A DNA stretch of 25,497 nt from positions 15,001 to 40,497 of the forward strand of contig JABUQX010100260.1 in assembly GCA_015478945.1 (NCBI GenBank), given 5' to 3'. The position numbers and the translations under genes were made by a program. The stretch comes from Trachelipus rathkii (Eukaryota; Arthropoda; Malacostraca; Isopoda; Trachelipodidae). The notes beneath the pieces are model-generated. The model was not told the origin of the DNA. It made no database searches and worked only from the letters and a program-made list of their open reading frames with translations. This document shows positions 1-11,215 of this stretch, one piece after another; positions within the stretch are counted from its first letter, which is position 1, and every line of letters begins with the position of its first letter.

Positions 1-2396
1 ATTGTGTTTTAGAATAAGGGTTTTAGCGCTGTTAGCGCGCTGAGCGAATCGGAATAAATGACATAAGATTGATCTTGGTTAAGGATTAGAATTGGACAAA
101 GGGCAATCATTATAGCCATTAATTCTGCCGTAAAAATAGAAGCATGAGGGGGAAGGGTATGGGAGAGGTTGCGGTCAGGAAAGACAGCAGATGCGCCCAC
201 ACTGTTCCCTGTTTTAGAGCCATCAATAAATACTGGAGTAAAACTCATCATAAACTGTGGAATGAGACAGGAATGATGCCTTTACAAGGCATCAGAATGG
301 CTTGATTTGGAGAGAGGTCAGAGCCAAGCAATGGGGGAAGCGGGAATAAACCAAGGTGTGTATCCTTCATCGTATGAGAAAGGCAGCACCTTTTGTAAAG
401 GAATATTAAGGAAATAAGGATGTTATGAACCGTGTTCGCAAATGGCAGTAATTAGGATTCTGGGGCACCTCCTGCAGAATCGTTGTAGGGCAGACGGTAT
501 TTGGGTTTGAAAACGAAGATAAATTGTTACACAAGATGTATTCTCTTCGAAGAGAAGAGAGTGGCATCACAATGGCTTCAACTTCAAAAGCTTACCGGAA
601 CGGGGACGATCGGAAGGCTCCAGGGGAGATACGGATCGCCTCGTTTTGTATGGGATCCAACAGATGCAGTAGAGTAGGGAGGCCTGACCATATACTACAC
701 AGCCATAGTCAAGCTTCGATTGAACTAGGGCGATATTTAGACGTAAAAGGGACTTGCGAATCAGCGCCCCAAGATTTTGAGCGAGATGACGTAATAAGTT
801 CAAGGGCGCGATGACCAATTATTTCAGGTGTTTATATTGTGGGCATATGTTAAGTGGTCATCGTAGAATGAGTCCTAGGAATTTGACTTGAAGTAACAGG
901 AATAGGCGAACCATATAAGGTTTAGGTAGCTGAAAAGGAAAGGTGGCAAGTTCTTACGATTCCCTTTTGCTTAAAAAAAGCCACCGCTGTGCGTTTTGGT
1001 GGAGGAAAATGGAAGCCTTGGGAGGCTAGCCCATGGTGAAATATTTCAATAGCTATTTTGGAAGTTGCCGTTCGAGAAAGAGCAGCCTGGCACCGGGGCT
1101 ATGTATAATGCAAGGTCATTGACATAGAGGAGAAAAAATTGACAGTCGCTGAATAGAGGTAACAATATCATTAAATCCGAGAGAAAATAGTAGTACACTT
1201 AAAACACTACCCTTCGGAACGCCTTCATCCAGAGTAAAGTGGCCTGACAGAATAGAAGAGCACCGGAACCTGGATAGATCTGTGTGACAGAAGGCATTTA
1301 TGAAAAGAAGGAGTTGTCCGCGGAACAAGCGAATGGAGTTTAAGGAGAAACCCAGTTCTCCACGTTGGGTCGTAAGCTTTTTCAAGGTCAAAAAGACACC
1401 AAGAAACCATCCCACCAGTGAGAAGGCTTCCTGGATTCATGGTCTAGTTTCCAAAGGGGTCCTGCAGTCGAACGGATTTTTGCGGAAAACCAAATTTGGA
1501 AGTTTTGAGAAAGCTTGCGGCTTCTTCCAGAACAGGGAGTAAGCGGCCGGAGACCATTTTCTCCATTAATTACAGGAGTTACAGGTCAGCGAAATTGGTC
1601 TTTGGTGTCTGCCAACTTCGGTCTTTCCAGTTTTGGGGAATAGGAATTACAAAAGCTGTAGTCCAAATAGATGGGAAAACAAGATTCGATCCAGATTCTT
1701 TTGTTATATAAATCCAGCAAAAATGTTGACGCCGAGGATGGAAATGACGGAGCATGATGTACGAAATCATGTCTGAACCAAGGGCACCGTCTTTGCTATT
1801 TGCCAATGGCCAGGTTGGATTACTCTTTTGCAAGTGTAAAAAAACGGTATGAAGGTATGATCTTCTCCTTTCGCTGTTGAAAAGTCTGTAGTGATGTATC
1901 AGTTTCTCCAGTTTTTGAAAGGCTTCAGTGTAGCGAAATAACTCGAATGGGCTACAAAAGCTATAACCTAACGATCCGCTACCACCCGCGAGCGGAAATC
2001 GTACAGTGTTATCCAGGCCCATAAGGAGACTTGGGTGAGGAGTTATTGGAGCGACGAGATATTTCTGTGTGTAACTTTTCACACTAAAGGAAGGAGGAGT
2101 TGTGGAGTTAACCAGTCGATATGTAAGTCGAAAATATTGTTACGCGTTGACGATTAATTTGCCGAGATCTCGCGCGGCTGCTTTAAAATAATCATGTTTG
2201 GGGTGTGGTACGGGTCTTTTTGTATTGCCTGTAGGTTTCATTACTTCTCTCGGTTGGCTTGTGCGCACTCTTGGGACCACCAAGGGTTGCCGACCGCCTG
2301 CCTGAGGAAGACTCTGGATGCAGCTTCCGCTGCCAGCAGATGACTACTTTCTAGGAAGAAGCAAAAAGCAGCATTAACAGTCGGAAATCGTTATTG

Positions 2397-2447
<51 letters not shown>

Positions 2448-3420
2448 GGAAAGAGGGATAGCTTGGCAGATAAAAAGGAGCCCACTCCGCTCGATCAAAA
2501 CGCCAGCTGGAGTTGGGTTTTTGCATTGGCTTGGAACTAGCTCATTTAATGCTAGGGTAATGATCGCTGCCGAATAAATAATCCAAGCGGGACCAGGTAA
2601 AGGGATCCATAAGGGAATGGGAGCAAAAAGAATATCAATACAAGAAAGAAGTGTGTTGTATCTACAACGTCCGATAGGAGGGAGTCCTGTGTTAGGCATC
2701 CCAGGGAAAAGGGGGTTAGGAAATCTATTAAGATCTTGGACTTAGATGAAGTAACAGAGTCACCCCATAAGGGGTGGGGGAGGTTGAGTCACCTTAGTAT
2801 AGCAACTGGAGTAGGGAGCTGTTTAATAAGATCAGCTAAGTCGACCTTAGAAATTGAACTTACTTGGAGCTAAGAGATTGAACATATGTAATGTCGATGT
2901 ACAAGTTGAATTTCTTGCCGCGTACTGCCATGAAGTTGGTTTGGAGAGGGAGCTGAGGCAATAGGGGACAGATTTGTGAATGAGTATTACTGCCCTCCCT
3001 TATCATTGTCATCTCTTTTCTATAGAAGTTAACGGCGATTTATATTCAGATGGTTGAAAGATGTTCACGATAACATAGTCGAAGTTCCTGCAAAACATAT
3101 ACACTTTGGTGTACATATGTTATTAGTTGTGAAACAAGTTCCTCGAAATTAGAGTAATAGCCACGACAATTCCATTGAAGGAAAGTGTCATATGATAAAA
3201 TATTATTGATGGGTTTGGGGGGTCTATAGAGACAATTGTTCTCATGTGGACTGGGGTGAATGTTATAGGTGGGTTCAGATTGAGAGGAAAGGGACGTTGG
3301 TCTCGGCGAGGAGGGGGAACAAAAACTGGGGGGAAAAGGTAGTCATACACCAGAGATTTTTTTAGGTTGTATGACCTCTTTTAGGGAGGAGTTTTCGGAT
3401 GTATTTGGTGAAAAAGCTCA
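1..3420 (-). pseudogene. ORF2 polyprotein remnant: APE endonuclease, reverse transcriptase, partial RNase H
   Basis: Endonuclease: begins at LQWNCRG (3180), keeps the catalytic Glu of a QE motif (about 3087) and GSDHYP (2574-2557), followed by a WRFDRAEW stretch. A 50-base T run (minus strand) then interrupts the linker, which resumes with PWW.ECAQANRE near 2280. RT: a SKDGALGSDMISY block and WTTAFVIPIP (2082-1579 frame), motif A FDLEKAYD (1392-1369), motif B GVPKGSVLS (1223-1197), motif C YVND (1126-1115; the family has YVDD, so one catalytic Asp is Asn), then GFHFPPPK and KFLGLI. The thumb contains LVQSKLDYGCVVYG (ORF 818-567). RNase H (251-9) shows the first three acidic residues in DGSK, AEL and SDS; the C-terminal part lies outside the window. 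Motifs A, B and C sit in different frames, so at least two frameshifts split the polymerase core. The start near 3420 is approximate, because no clean initiation codon decides it. Confidence 0.92.
2397..2446. repeat. Poly(A)50 homopolymer inside ORF2
   Basis: Fifty consecutive A on the plus strand (T on the coding strand of the retrotransposon), placed between the endonuclease C-terminus and the RT linker. Coding resemblance resumes on both sides. It is therefore a later event: slippage growth of a short A run, or the tail of a small plus-strand insertion. No SINE body is evident just upstream at 2150-2396. Confidence 0.95.
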
Positions 3421-3531
3421 CCATGAATGCGAGATAAGTTGAATTCAACCGAATCCAACTTTGTTATGTGGGTTCGGTTGGTTAATAGAAAGAGCATTCG
3501 TAATCTCATATTTATTAGTGGGCAGCAGTAT

Positions 3532-5640
3532 TCAGTATCCGCTTGGCAAGGCAGATTCAGAATGTGGGAGAGACATGGAGTGTTTCCATGGAAATGGGAA
3601 GGAAGGTGTAACCGGAAGGGTATTGTCTTTTTGAGAATGTGTTGGGGTTACGAGATTGATTTTCAGTATGGATTCGATCAATTGGGCCCAAGGGGATTCT
3701 TGATTTTTTTCTTTGGAGAATTTTCCAGACTTCATCATGCGGGTGGTTTTGGGAAATTGGGCAGTTTGATTGGAGAATGGGACCTCTGGGTCTCTCCTCA
3801 TGCCTCCAACAGACCCAGAAAGCTTAGAGCGTTTGCGACGTTTGCGTTGAACAGTTTTCAATTCACCTGCTTCGATATCACTGCTTGGAACATTAGAAAG
3901 AGAATGGGTCATCGCATCAAGCTCCATTTGGGAGCTGTTATCCAATTCATCTTCTAGGGTATAGGATCCCTTAGAGAGCGCTGATAAAGGAAACTCGGGA
4001 GAAGAGTTATAGGAAGATTCAGAAGGGCTAGAACTGACTTGTAGACCATTAGATGGTTGGTTGGTGGGTTGTTCAAGAGCTGGGATTGTTTTGGTACAGT
4101 CTTTTGAAGCCTTTGCTTTTGTCTCAGAAGTAGACTTTATGCGAGGTCTCTTCTGAGTTGCATTTTTGCATCTGGGGTTACTGTGTTATTCTTTATTTTA
4201 ACGAATAATCTTTATCTTGGCGACTATTCTTTTCTGGAGTTTTGAAACATCTTTTCCAGGTATTTGAGTAATAGTGGGAGGCGAATTAAGGGTCAAAGAG
4301 ATCGTCCTCTTGCATAAGTTTGGGTGAACCAATTTTGGTGAGTATGGGGGACAGTTGGTCTGGCAGGAAGCTTTTCCAAATTATGTATTGGATGAACCAG
4401 CTTAGTTTCATTGCTTAGTTTGCAGAGAGTTTAGTACTCCAGGATAGGCTTTTGAAGCTTTTGGACGGGAGATTGAATAAAGGCTGCCTTTGTACTCTTT
4501 GAGAAGTTGGTAGAGTGGGGCAGTACGGGTAGACAAGTTGCAGTACATGCCTGAGTTTCAATGGAATTTATGAGAGGAGTTCTGTTAGGATAGGGTTGTT
4601 GTTGGCGGATTAATACGCGGAGGTGTTGGGGGCAGCTGTTAATTGTGCGCTAAGTATTGATTTTGATTTGTCTGCTTTAATTTTCATGGAGCTGTCGTAT
4701 AGCATCTCTCTGCCTCATTTATGTATGCTACATAGCCTCAAAAACCTCCGTTCAAAAGGTAAGACGTAGTATTTGAAAAGAAGAAGCACTGTGGGTCTAT
4801 TACATGTTCTACAGTTAGGGGTATTTCACATGGGAGTGTGAAAGTAATTCTCCATATACATGTCATCCTGTCCCCTACAGTATTTTCGGGGGATGACCAA
4901 ACGTTGACATTTAAAGCGTCTCTGTCGAGGGATAAACGTGCGAACACTTTGACTTGTGAACCCTATTTTGACCTTTGTAGGTGGATAAGGGGTATTAAAA
5001 GTCAGTAGTAAACGGGGATTTGGTTTGTCAGGAGTTTCCCGGCGAGAGGGAAATCTATAAATGTTTGTAACGGAAAATCTTTTCTGTTGGAGTTCTTTCA
5101 AAATGACAGCTGTATCTTCGTCTTTCTGTTCATAACAATAAATAGTGCCTTTAGATGTGTTTCTTATTTCATCAGGAGTAGAAATTAGAGGAATATTTGC
5201 AAGAGACGTTAAGGATGACAGATAGAACTTTGATTTCGGTTTAGCAGCTTTTACGAGAATGGACCCCATTCCTCATAATGTGGGACTGGAGCGGTCTTCA
5301 AACGCCTATGACTTTTTCAGTGCCCTACTGAGAGAATGGTTCGTGTGCTCAGTAAGAGTTTTGGAGGTAGTGGATCGCAGTATGTAATACATCGTGAATA
5401 GACATGTCTGCTGAAATTTCCTGGAGGGGCGCAGCCGTATGGAGTAACGAATGAGTACGACTGTTACGGGGGGCACCTTTACGGAATTGCGGGCCGTTGG
5501 GGCACCTGGGGTGTTCGGGGTTTGCTGGTCGAAGAATGGTGAAAATTTTGCAAAGGACCCTCAAGTGTAGGAGAAGGAAGTACAGCATATGGTACCAGGC
5601 TAGAAGTAGTAGGGACCGTGGTATGGTCAGGCAGGGAAGC
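3532..5640 (-). pseudogene. ORF1 (gag-like RNA-binding protein) remnant of the same retrotransposon
   Basis: ORF1 proteins of I-type elements bind the element RNA and form its RNP. The longest intact piece (5269-4826) carries NTSKGTIYCYEQKDED, NIYRFPSR and PDKPNPRLLLTFNTPYPP, followed by KIGFTSQSVRTFIPR. This is the usual RRM-like region leading into zinc knuckles. In the first knuckle (4915-4870) the expected first Cys is Arg and the His position is lost by a local frame slip, while later Cys residues remain. Upstream, 5640-5280 reads in broken frames as a Ser/Thr/Pro-rich N-terminus. Downstream, 4186-3532 is an open C-terminal tail, acidic and Ser-rich, with a basic patch RKRRKRSKL, ending in a stop at 3532. 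ORF2 resemblance starts about 110 bases later. Region 4740-4190 is heavily broken. The start is not determinable. Confidence 0.87.
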
Positions 5641-5802
5641 TGACAGATGTAATTATGCTTGATGTTCGGCTCACCTTGGTTTAAATACGTTTTTCTTTTA
5701 AAGGATTTTCCATATAAAAAATAACCACCAGACTTCGTCGTCCATGAATGAGCACTAAAGCATTAAAGCAAATGAGACATAAAAGCAAATAACAAGATGG
5801 GC

Positions 5803-5820
5803 GGGGGGGGGGGGGGGGGG
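5803..5820. repeat. G18 homopolymer
   Basis: Eighteen consecutive G on the plus strand, followed by AGGGG. It lies beyond the recognisable 5' side of the retrotransposon. Such a tract could form G-quadruplex structure and is also prone to length error in sequencing. Confidence 0.95.
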
Positions 5821-6020
5821 AGGGGTGGAATTGAGTTTATTTCATAAGGAAGGGTAATCCGTTCTCTCCACAGCAGGTCACCAGTCCAGATACCCACCAC
5901 AACCACTGGACCCCACCCCCGTAGGGTGGGCTGTGGATGTGGCCTTGTGAAGATCCTCCAAAACTTTACGTGGGGTCCCGCCGCGTACCACACGGCACCT
6001 AAAGTCTTCGCGTAAGTTCG
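5821..6020 (-). other. Unassigned repeat-like block with antisense AATAAA
   Basis: A GC-normal block lying between the G18 tract and the SINE-like fragment. On the minus strand it reads through a stretch rich in CCCACC/GGTGG and ends with AAATAAA (plus 5836-5842) just before the C-rich end. This resembles a polyadenylated 3' end of an insertion, but no protein or known element is recognised. The minus-strand open stretch 5993-5763 has a Pro-rich end created by the C run and is not considered a gene. Confidence 0.3.
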
Positions 6021-6030
6021 AGATTATACA

Positions 6031-6240
6031 CCAAAGTGCAGAAAAGCCTCCTCAGTGGTTAGGGCAAGGTTCGGGTTCCCAACAATTGGCGGCCCGGTCA
6101 GATGTGTGAGCGTAAATGACCGGTTTTCAACTGTTACCCTCAGCCACGGGGAGGAATTGTGGGGTGAACTGAAAACCCGTGCGGAAAGAGGCACCGGATA
6201 GCCCAAGGGCTGTGATGGGAAAAGGGGAGGGTAACCTTAT
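6031..6240 (+). mobile_element. Probable tRNA-derived SINE fragment
   Basis: The plus strand has CTCAGTGGTTAGGGCA (6052-6067), which resembles a tRNA-type A-box region. GGTTCGGGTTCCC follows at 6068-6080, resembling the B box GGTTCGANTCC with extra bases. The spacing between boxes is shorter than in a tRNA, suggesting an internal deletion. Next comes GGCCCGGTCAGATGTGTGAG, a tail type I associate with invertebrate tRNA-derived SINEs; this is from memory and unverified. No clean 3' end or target-site duplication was found. Confidence 0.45.
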
Positions 6241-6390
6241 ACAAAAATTAAAAGGACTTATTAGTGGGAATTGAATTGGGGAAAAAAAAATCTGATTCTT
6301 CGCTCTAGGAACACTGAAGGGAAGTAATAACCCGCCAACAGTATCCCAGAGAAGCGCCACCCACCAACTGCTAAGGTAATCAGATTTCGG
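6241..6390. other. Unassigned sequence between SINE-like fragment and AT microsatellite
   Basis: Composition is balanced with an A9 run near 6281-6289. No coding or RNA signal is recognised. It may be the 3' part of the SINE-like insertion. Confidence 0.4.
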
Positions 6391-6402
6391 GTGATGATAT
6401 AT

Positions 6403-6447
<45 letters not shown>

Positions 6448-6490
6448 TATATATATATATATATATAATATTAATTATATGAGATATATG

Positions 6491-6521
<31 letters not shown>

Positions 6522-6582
6522 GTATATATATATACAGTATATATTATATAGATATATATATATATATAGTATATATATATAT

Positions 6583-6618
<36 letters not shown>

Positions 6619-6670
6619 TATATAAATATATATATATATATATACTATATATAATATATTATATTATACA
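6391..6670. repeat. (AT)n microsatellite
   Basis: Long runs of TA/AT dinucleotides with occasional interruptions, such as GATATATG and CAGTATAT. No other signal. Confidence 0.95.
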
Positions 6671-8810
6671 CTATTATATATAATTATAAACTAACTATCT
6701 AATAATTAATATCTAATATATAATATAATCTATAATATATAATTATACTTAATTACTAAATACTTCATACTATAATTAATATCAATATTCACATTAATTA
6801 CAAATTTAATATATACTTATATTATTAATAATTATTAGTTAATACTACATATTATCAATATAATGACCATATACCAATCTTACTAATCAGTTATAGAACG
6901 TGAGCCCTACTATAATAAGCAGACTCTATATGAGAAAAAGATTAAGCCTTGGGAGAACATCTTAAGAATACAATAATACAGAGAAATCAAGTGTATGTTC
7001 AATCTTAAAGTGTGAAGAAATCATATTTAATCATTATTATTTCATTTCTTTATTCACAGATAAATTCTTGTAATATTTATTTGTGTGTTTCTAACATTAT
7101 GCTTTTTCTTCAAATTTTTGACTTGGGAGCCACGCAATACCGAACTACACATCCAAAGCACCCTTCATACTGCTTTATTACACAACTAGCACTCATACGC
7201 CTTGCGCGAGTAAGTAAACTAAAGAAAATTGCCAAAATAGAATCCAATTTTATATAGTATTTTCATAAAATTAATTATTGTTAAATTACGCCAAAATAAT
7301 ATCATATATTAAATATATATATCTATGATATATACTATACTATATATATATTACTAATACTTAAATAATAAGATAAACATAAATACTATATATTTTAATT
7401 CGCTACCTATATAATATATAAGTATACTAATAATATAATATACTATAATATACTATAATCATATTATAATAATATATCCACTAACCTTAATATTCAGCCA
7501 TAATATTATTAATTATCAATATCATATCTATATAGTGAGCATAATTAGATACCAGTAAACTAAGAGACGTATAGCGAGTGACTACTATTACGTATATTAA
7601 TATATAATAAGATATCATTCATATAAATACAAACAATAATAATAACAAATAGCTATAATAAATACTATGAGATACATATCTAGTAATATATAGACAGGCC
7701 ATCAAATGAGCATGAGGATAGTTTCAAGTGCATAGTGAGAATTTGCCCTACTAAGTATCATAATACTTATTAGTAATACATTATCAGTACACTACTACAT
7801 GAGTACTACTTATAACCCAGATCTTATACTTTCATGTGAGTAACTCAGCCCTCAACCTCATATCTATTAATCTATCTATCAAATCTATAATCACTTATAG
7901 CGCTAACGTCGTCTATCTACGCCTCACATATCAATATTATTTAGTATCACTAATATATATATCAGATTCACATATTAAGCTATATATATGTATTAATTAA
8001 GTAAGAGGAGCGTACTATTTATTGACAATTAATATAAGCCACTAGATAGTACATACTAGCCAAAATAATTTTAATAGCCCTAAAATGCATATATTAATTA
8101 TAGTGAATATATATCACTTTCATAAATGTGATATGTTCTCTTTAGGCCTACTAAGTGACGCATCTCCATTTTACCTTGCTCTACTATGATAATATATAGA
8201 TAATATAAGTCAATTTTATACTATACATAATATATTTATATAACTTAATGAATATATACTACTATCGTATATTATTAGCTCATAGCTAATATAGTAATAC
8301 ATAAGACTATAATACTACAATATTAAATATATATATATATATATTATATATTAATACTATATACAATCAATATAGTTATAGTATCACTGGAATAGCACTA
8401 ACCTTAAGTAACCTGTCTCAAACTACGACCCGGCCATCCATAGAATATCATATGTATATATTAATTTACTATATAATAGTATTATCTACCATACGACACA
8501 AGTACCCTACATCACTACATTATATATATCTATTAGATGCGCTGATACTAATAAAACTAATCCTGAGACTATCATATATTCTAACTAATTTGCACTATAA
8601 CCGCGGATAAACTGATATTATATAAACTTATTCATACATATATATATGATATATATACAATATCATAATACTGATTATATATATGGTACATATAGACAAT
8701 ATCTAATCCATTACTACATCAGTCTAATATCACTATATTTATGTAATGGCGCCGACGTATCTCCGGAAGTAGCTACATCCGAAGGCAGTTGATAAAGGAC
8801 GGTATGGATA
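6671..8810. other. AT-rich low-complexity desert, no gene
   Basis: The sequence is dominated by irregular A/T words with scattered C and few G, apparently grading out of the preceding (AT)n array. A short open frame at 7012-7257 (81 codons) starts with a hydrophobic, Ile-rich stretch. It is no longer than expected by chance in this composition and resembles no family I know. A less AT-biased patch with CpGs occurs at 8745-8800. Confidence 0.7.
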
Positions 8811-10050
8811 TAGAATGACGTCAAATATTATGTGAATTAAAAAAAGAGCGCTTTCCGCAAGTCAAAAAATTATTATTTTTCTTTTTTCTAAATATATGGT
8901 CTTTACCTAACGCCTTTAAAGTAATAAAAATAAATTAAACGTCACTTAATAAAATATATTAATACCTGAATTATAACAAAATCAATAAACATCTAAGTGT
9001 TCAACTTGTCCAGTACCCCAGCCTAATTCTCCAATAATTTCGCAGACAAAACAGGGATCGATCAGAGAAACGTAACTTCTTTTAAATTTGCACGGAACAA
9101 ATGCACGGTAGGAAACAGAGAGTTCCGCATCAATCAAGGTGAAACTGGGAAAAAAAATCGCGATAGCGCAACGCACAACGAGGAAATTCCGCAAAGTTAT
9201 CAACGTAGAAAGTAGGAAAATTTAATATGAACGTCACGTGGCCCCCTTGACTGTGCCAGCCAAGGACAATCACAAAGATGGTAAATATGCAACGTAATTC
9301 AGTTCCTCTCTCACCTAATTAAAAGAAAGCAGAGCTTTAAAGCAGGACGAAAAATTGCAGTTAGGCTCACAAATACAGATGAGAGTGTATATACGTCTAG
9401 AAATGCCGAAACTAAATTATCAATTAAAAACCCAGTTCTATACACGTATTCTACTTTGGCTGCTCGTGTGCATTCGCGTATCATACTCTTCTCTCGTAAT
9501 TAAGGCTCGTAGTGAGACACTCAGCGAGCCACCCTAGACCAATACAACACGACAGTAGAAATACACACTATAGGACAGAACTCAGAACATGTCCTTAATA
9601 ATCCAGGACCCGCCTATCGTTAATCCCCTAGAAATCCTCACCGTGTAATACTACACATTATATAGATTAGAAAATTACGCATATTATGAATCATACGGAA
9701 ACCCAACAGCCGGCATCAAACTGTAACCTAAACCTGGTAACGAAATGGGAACACACGTAGCGTGCAATCTAGATATCGAAATAGGAGGTAGACACCATTG
9801 CCTCAGAAAGGGTATAAAAATCCATATATCCTTTTAATTATGATAAAACCTATACGATTCCAGACGAAGAGGCCAAATGGAGATTAGCAGTTTTACAGGT
9901 TGACACTTCACGGTAAACGAAAATTTCAGCAAAACAAATATATACACACAGGGATACAAATAAGAGCGAGAGGAGTCAGAATATAAGAAAGTCATGCAAG
10001 ACATCATTAGAGATCACTACGAATAATACATTAATAATATTTAAGCGCAG
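8811..10050. other. Island of more balanced composition, no gene recognised
   Basis: GC rises relative to the flanking deserts and CpG dinucleotides are present. Open frames are short: minus 9203-8982 and plus 9355-9537. Neither matches a family I recognise, and no splice-linked exon pair could be supported. The island may be an old, unrecognisable transposon or unique intergenic DNA. Confidence 0.5.
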
Positions 10051-10054
10051 GTAT

Positions 10055-10145
10055 GCATGATGATGAATGATGTAATGATCGGTCTCATGGATGATTGATG
10101 CATGAAACATGATGCATGAATGGACTGATGGATGATTGAAGACCA
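10055..10145. repeat. Degenerate GATGAATG-type short tandem repeat
   Basis: Imperfect repeats of GATG, ATGATTGATG and GCATGA words on the plus strand over about 90 bases. An overlapping minus-strand open frame (10167-9976) is His/Ile-rich because of this repeat and is not a gene. Confidence 0.7.
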
Positions 10146-10184
10146 TTAACTTACTGTAGCACAGCACAATTATTTTTATTTATG

Positions 10185-11215
10185 CACATTATCGATTATT
10201 ATTAATATTATTATTATTAAAATCACTATTATTATTATTAACTTTATTTATTTAATTATTATTTTACTTATTCTAATTATTATTAACTGATATGATTTAC
10301 ATAGTATTGTAATTACTTTTTATTGTAAAATATTTAGTTTTTTGATTTTTGGTTTTATACTATTTATCTTATAAAAAAAAACTTATTCTTCTTATTCACT
10401 TATTAAATATAGATTATCATGTATTTATTTATTAATTATTATTTATATATTTTATTATTACATTAATTTATTATTTATTTAGAATATATATTTCATATGT
10501 ATTATTATCTAAACATATATGTATCTTATTAGGTGATCCTATTGTGCTTCATGTATTAACTTATTATTCATCTTATCTTATCGTATTATTTTTATTATTC
10601 TATTAAGATATATTGATTCATTCATTATTATTACGTTATGTATTTATTTATCATAAATACACTCATGTATTATTAATTATTACATTAATCTCATTATATA
10701 TTCAATCATTCATTAATTCATTATTATTCATTATTAATTATTATTATCTCCTCATTTTATTCTCCTTATTAAATTATGGTATTGCCACTTGTCATTGTTC
10801 CAATTATCTTAATTATTAAAAATTATTTCAGGTTCGCCAATTAGCTTATTATTTCAATTTATCTATTTGTCAATTTTTTATTCAATTTTTTATCTATTCA
10901 TCTTATCCTATATTAATCATCATTACGATTCCGATCTATATTTAATTTATTATATCAATTATTATTGATTATTTAATTATATTATTCATCTTATAATTAT
11001 TACTCATTATGATGTAGTGTTATTCTCTCTATATATTATTATTATTCAGTAATTATTAGGACTTACTTAAATAATCTATGACATTAATATCATTGAGTAT
11101 ACAACTTATGCTATTCATCTATTAATTATTCATTCTTAATATATTAAGTATACCTATTATATATTCTATATTATTATCTATATATTATTATTATTATTAA
11201 TAGATTTATTTTCTT
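10185..11215. repeat. Degenerate (ATT)n/(TTA)n-rich tract
   Basis: Dense TTATTA, ATTATT and TATTTATT words with a strong T excess on the plus strand. The open frame 10613-10819 is Ile/Leu/Tyr-rich purely from this composition. Confidence 0.88.

Larger units (their letters stand above)
1..5640 (-). mobile_element. Degenerate non-LTR retrotransposon (RNase H-bearing I/Jockey group), 3' end cut by window edge
   Basis: On the minus strand the order of parts is gag-like ORF1, APE endonuclease, linker, reverse transcriptase, RNase H. This is the layout of LINE-type elements of the I group. Such elements move by target-primed reverse transcription: the endonuclease nicks the target and the RT copies the element's RNA at the nick. 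Motifs seen directly include the endonuclease start LQWNCRGYYSNFEEL (from 3180), GSDHYP (2574-2557), the RT block FDLEKAYD (1392-1369), GVPKGSVLS (1223-1197), YVND (1126-1115), and FIDGSK/AELMAI/YSDSLSAL of RNase H below 251. Reading frames break many times, so this copy cannot encode functional proteins. The 5' boundary is uncertain (coding resemblance fades near 5640) and the 3' UTR and tail lie before base 1. Assignment to the exact clade needs a phylogeny; the RNase H favours the I group over classical Jockey. Confidence 0.93.

Noticed and set aside
524..814. Plus-strand open frame of 96 codons
   Set aside because: It is the antisense shadow of the RT thumb region of the minus-strand retrotransposon, whose translation matches family motifs.
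3427..3957. Plus-strand open frame of 176 codons, the longest in the window
   Set aside because: It is opposite the open ORF1 C-terminal tail, which continues the gag-like reading frame. The plus translation shows no domain.
6391..6670. Regularly spaced AT repeats as a possible CRISPR-like or origin structure
   Set aside because: They are plain dinucleotide microsatellite with no unique spacers or conserved repeat unit.
9976..10167. His-rich minus frame as a metal-binding peptide
   Set aside because: The His codons come from the GATG/ATGATG short tandem repeat on the other strand.
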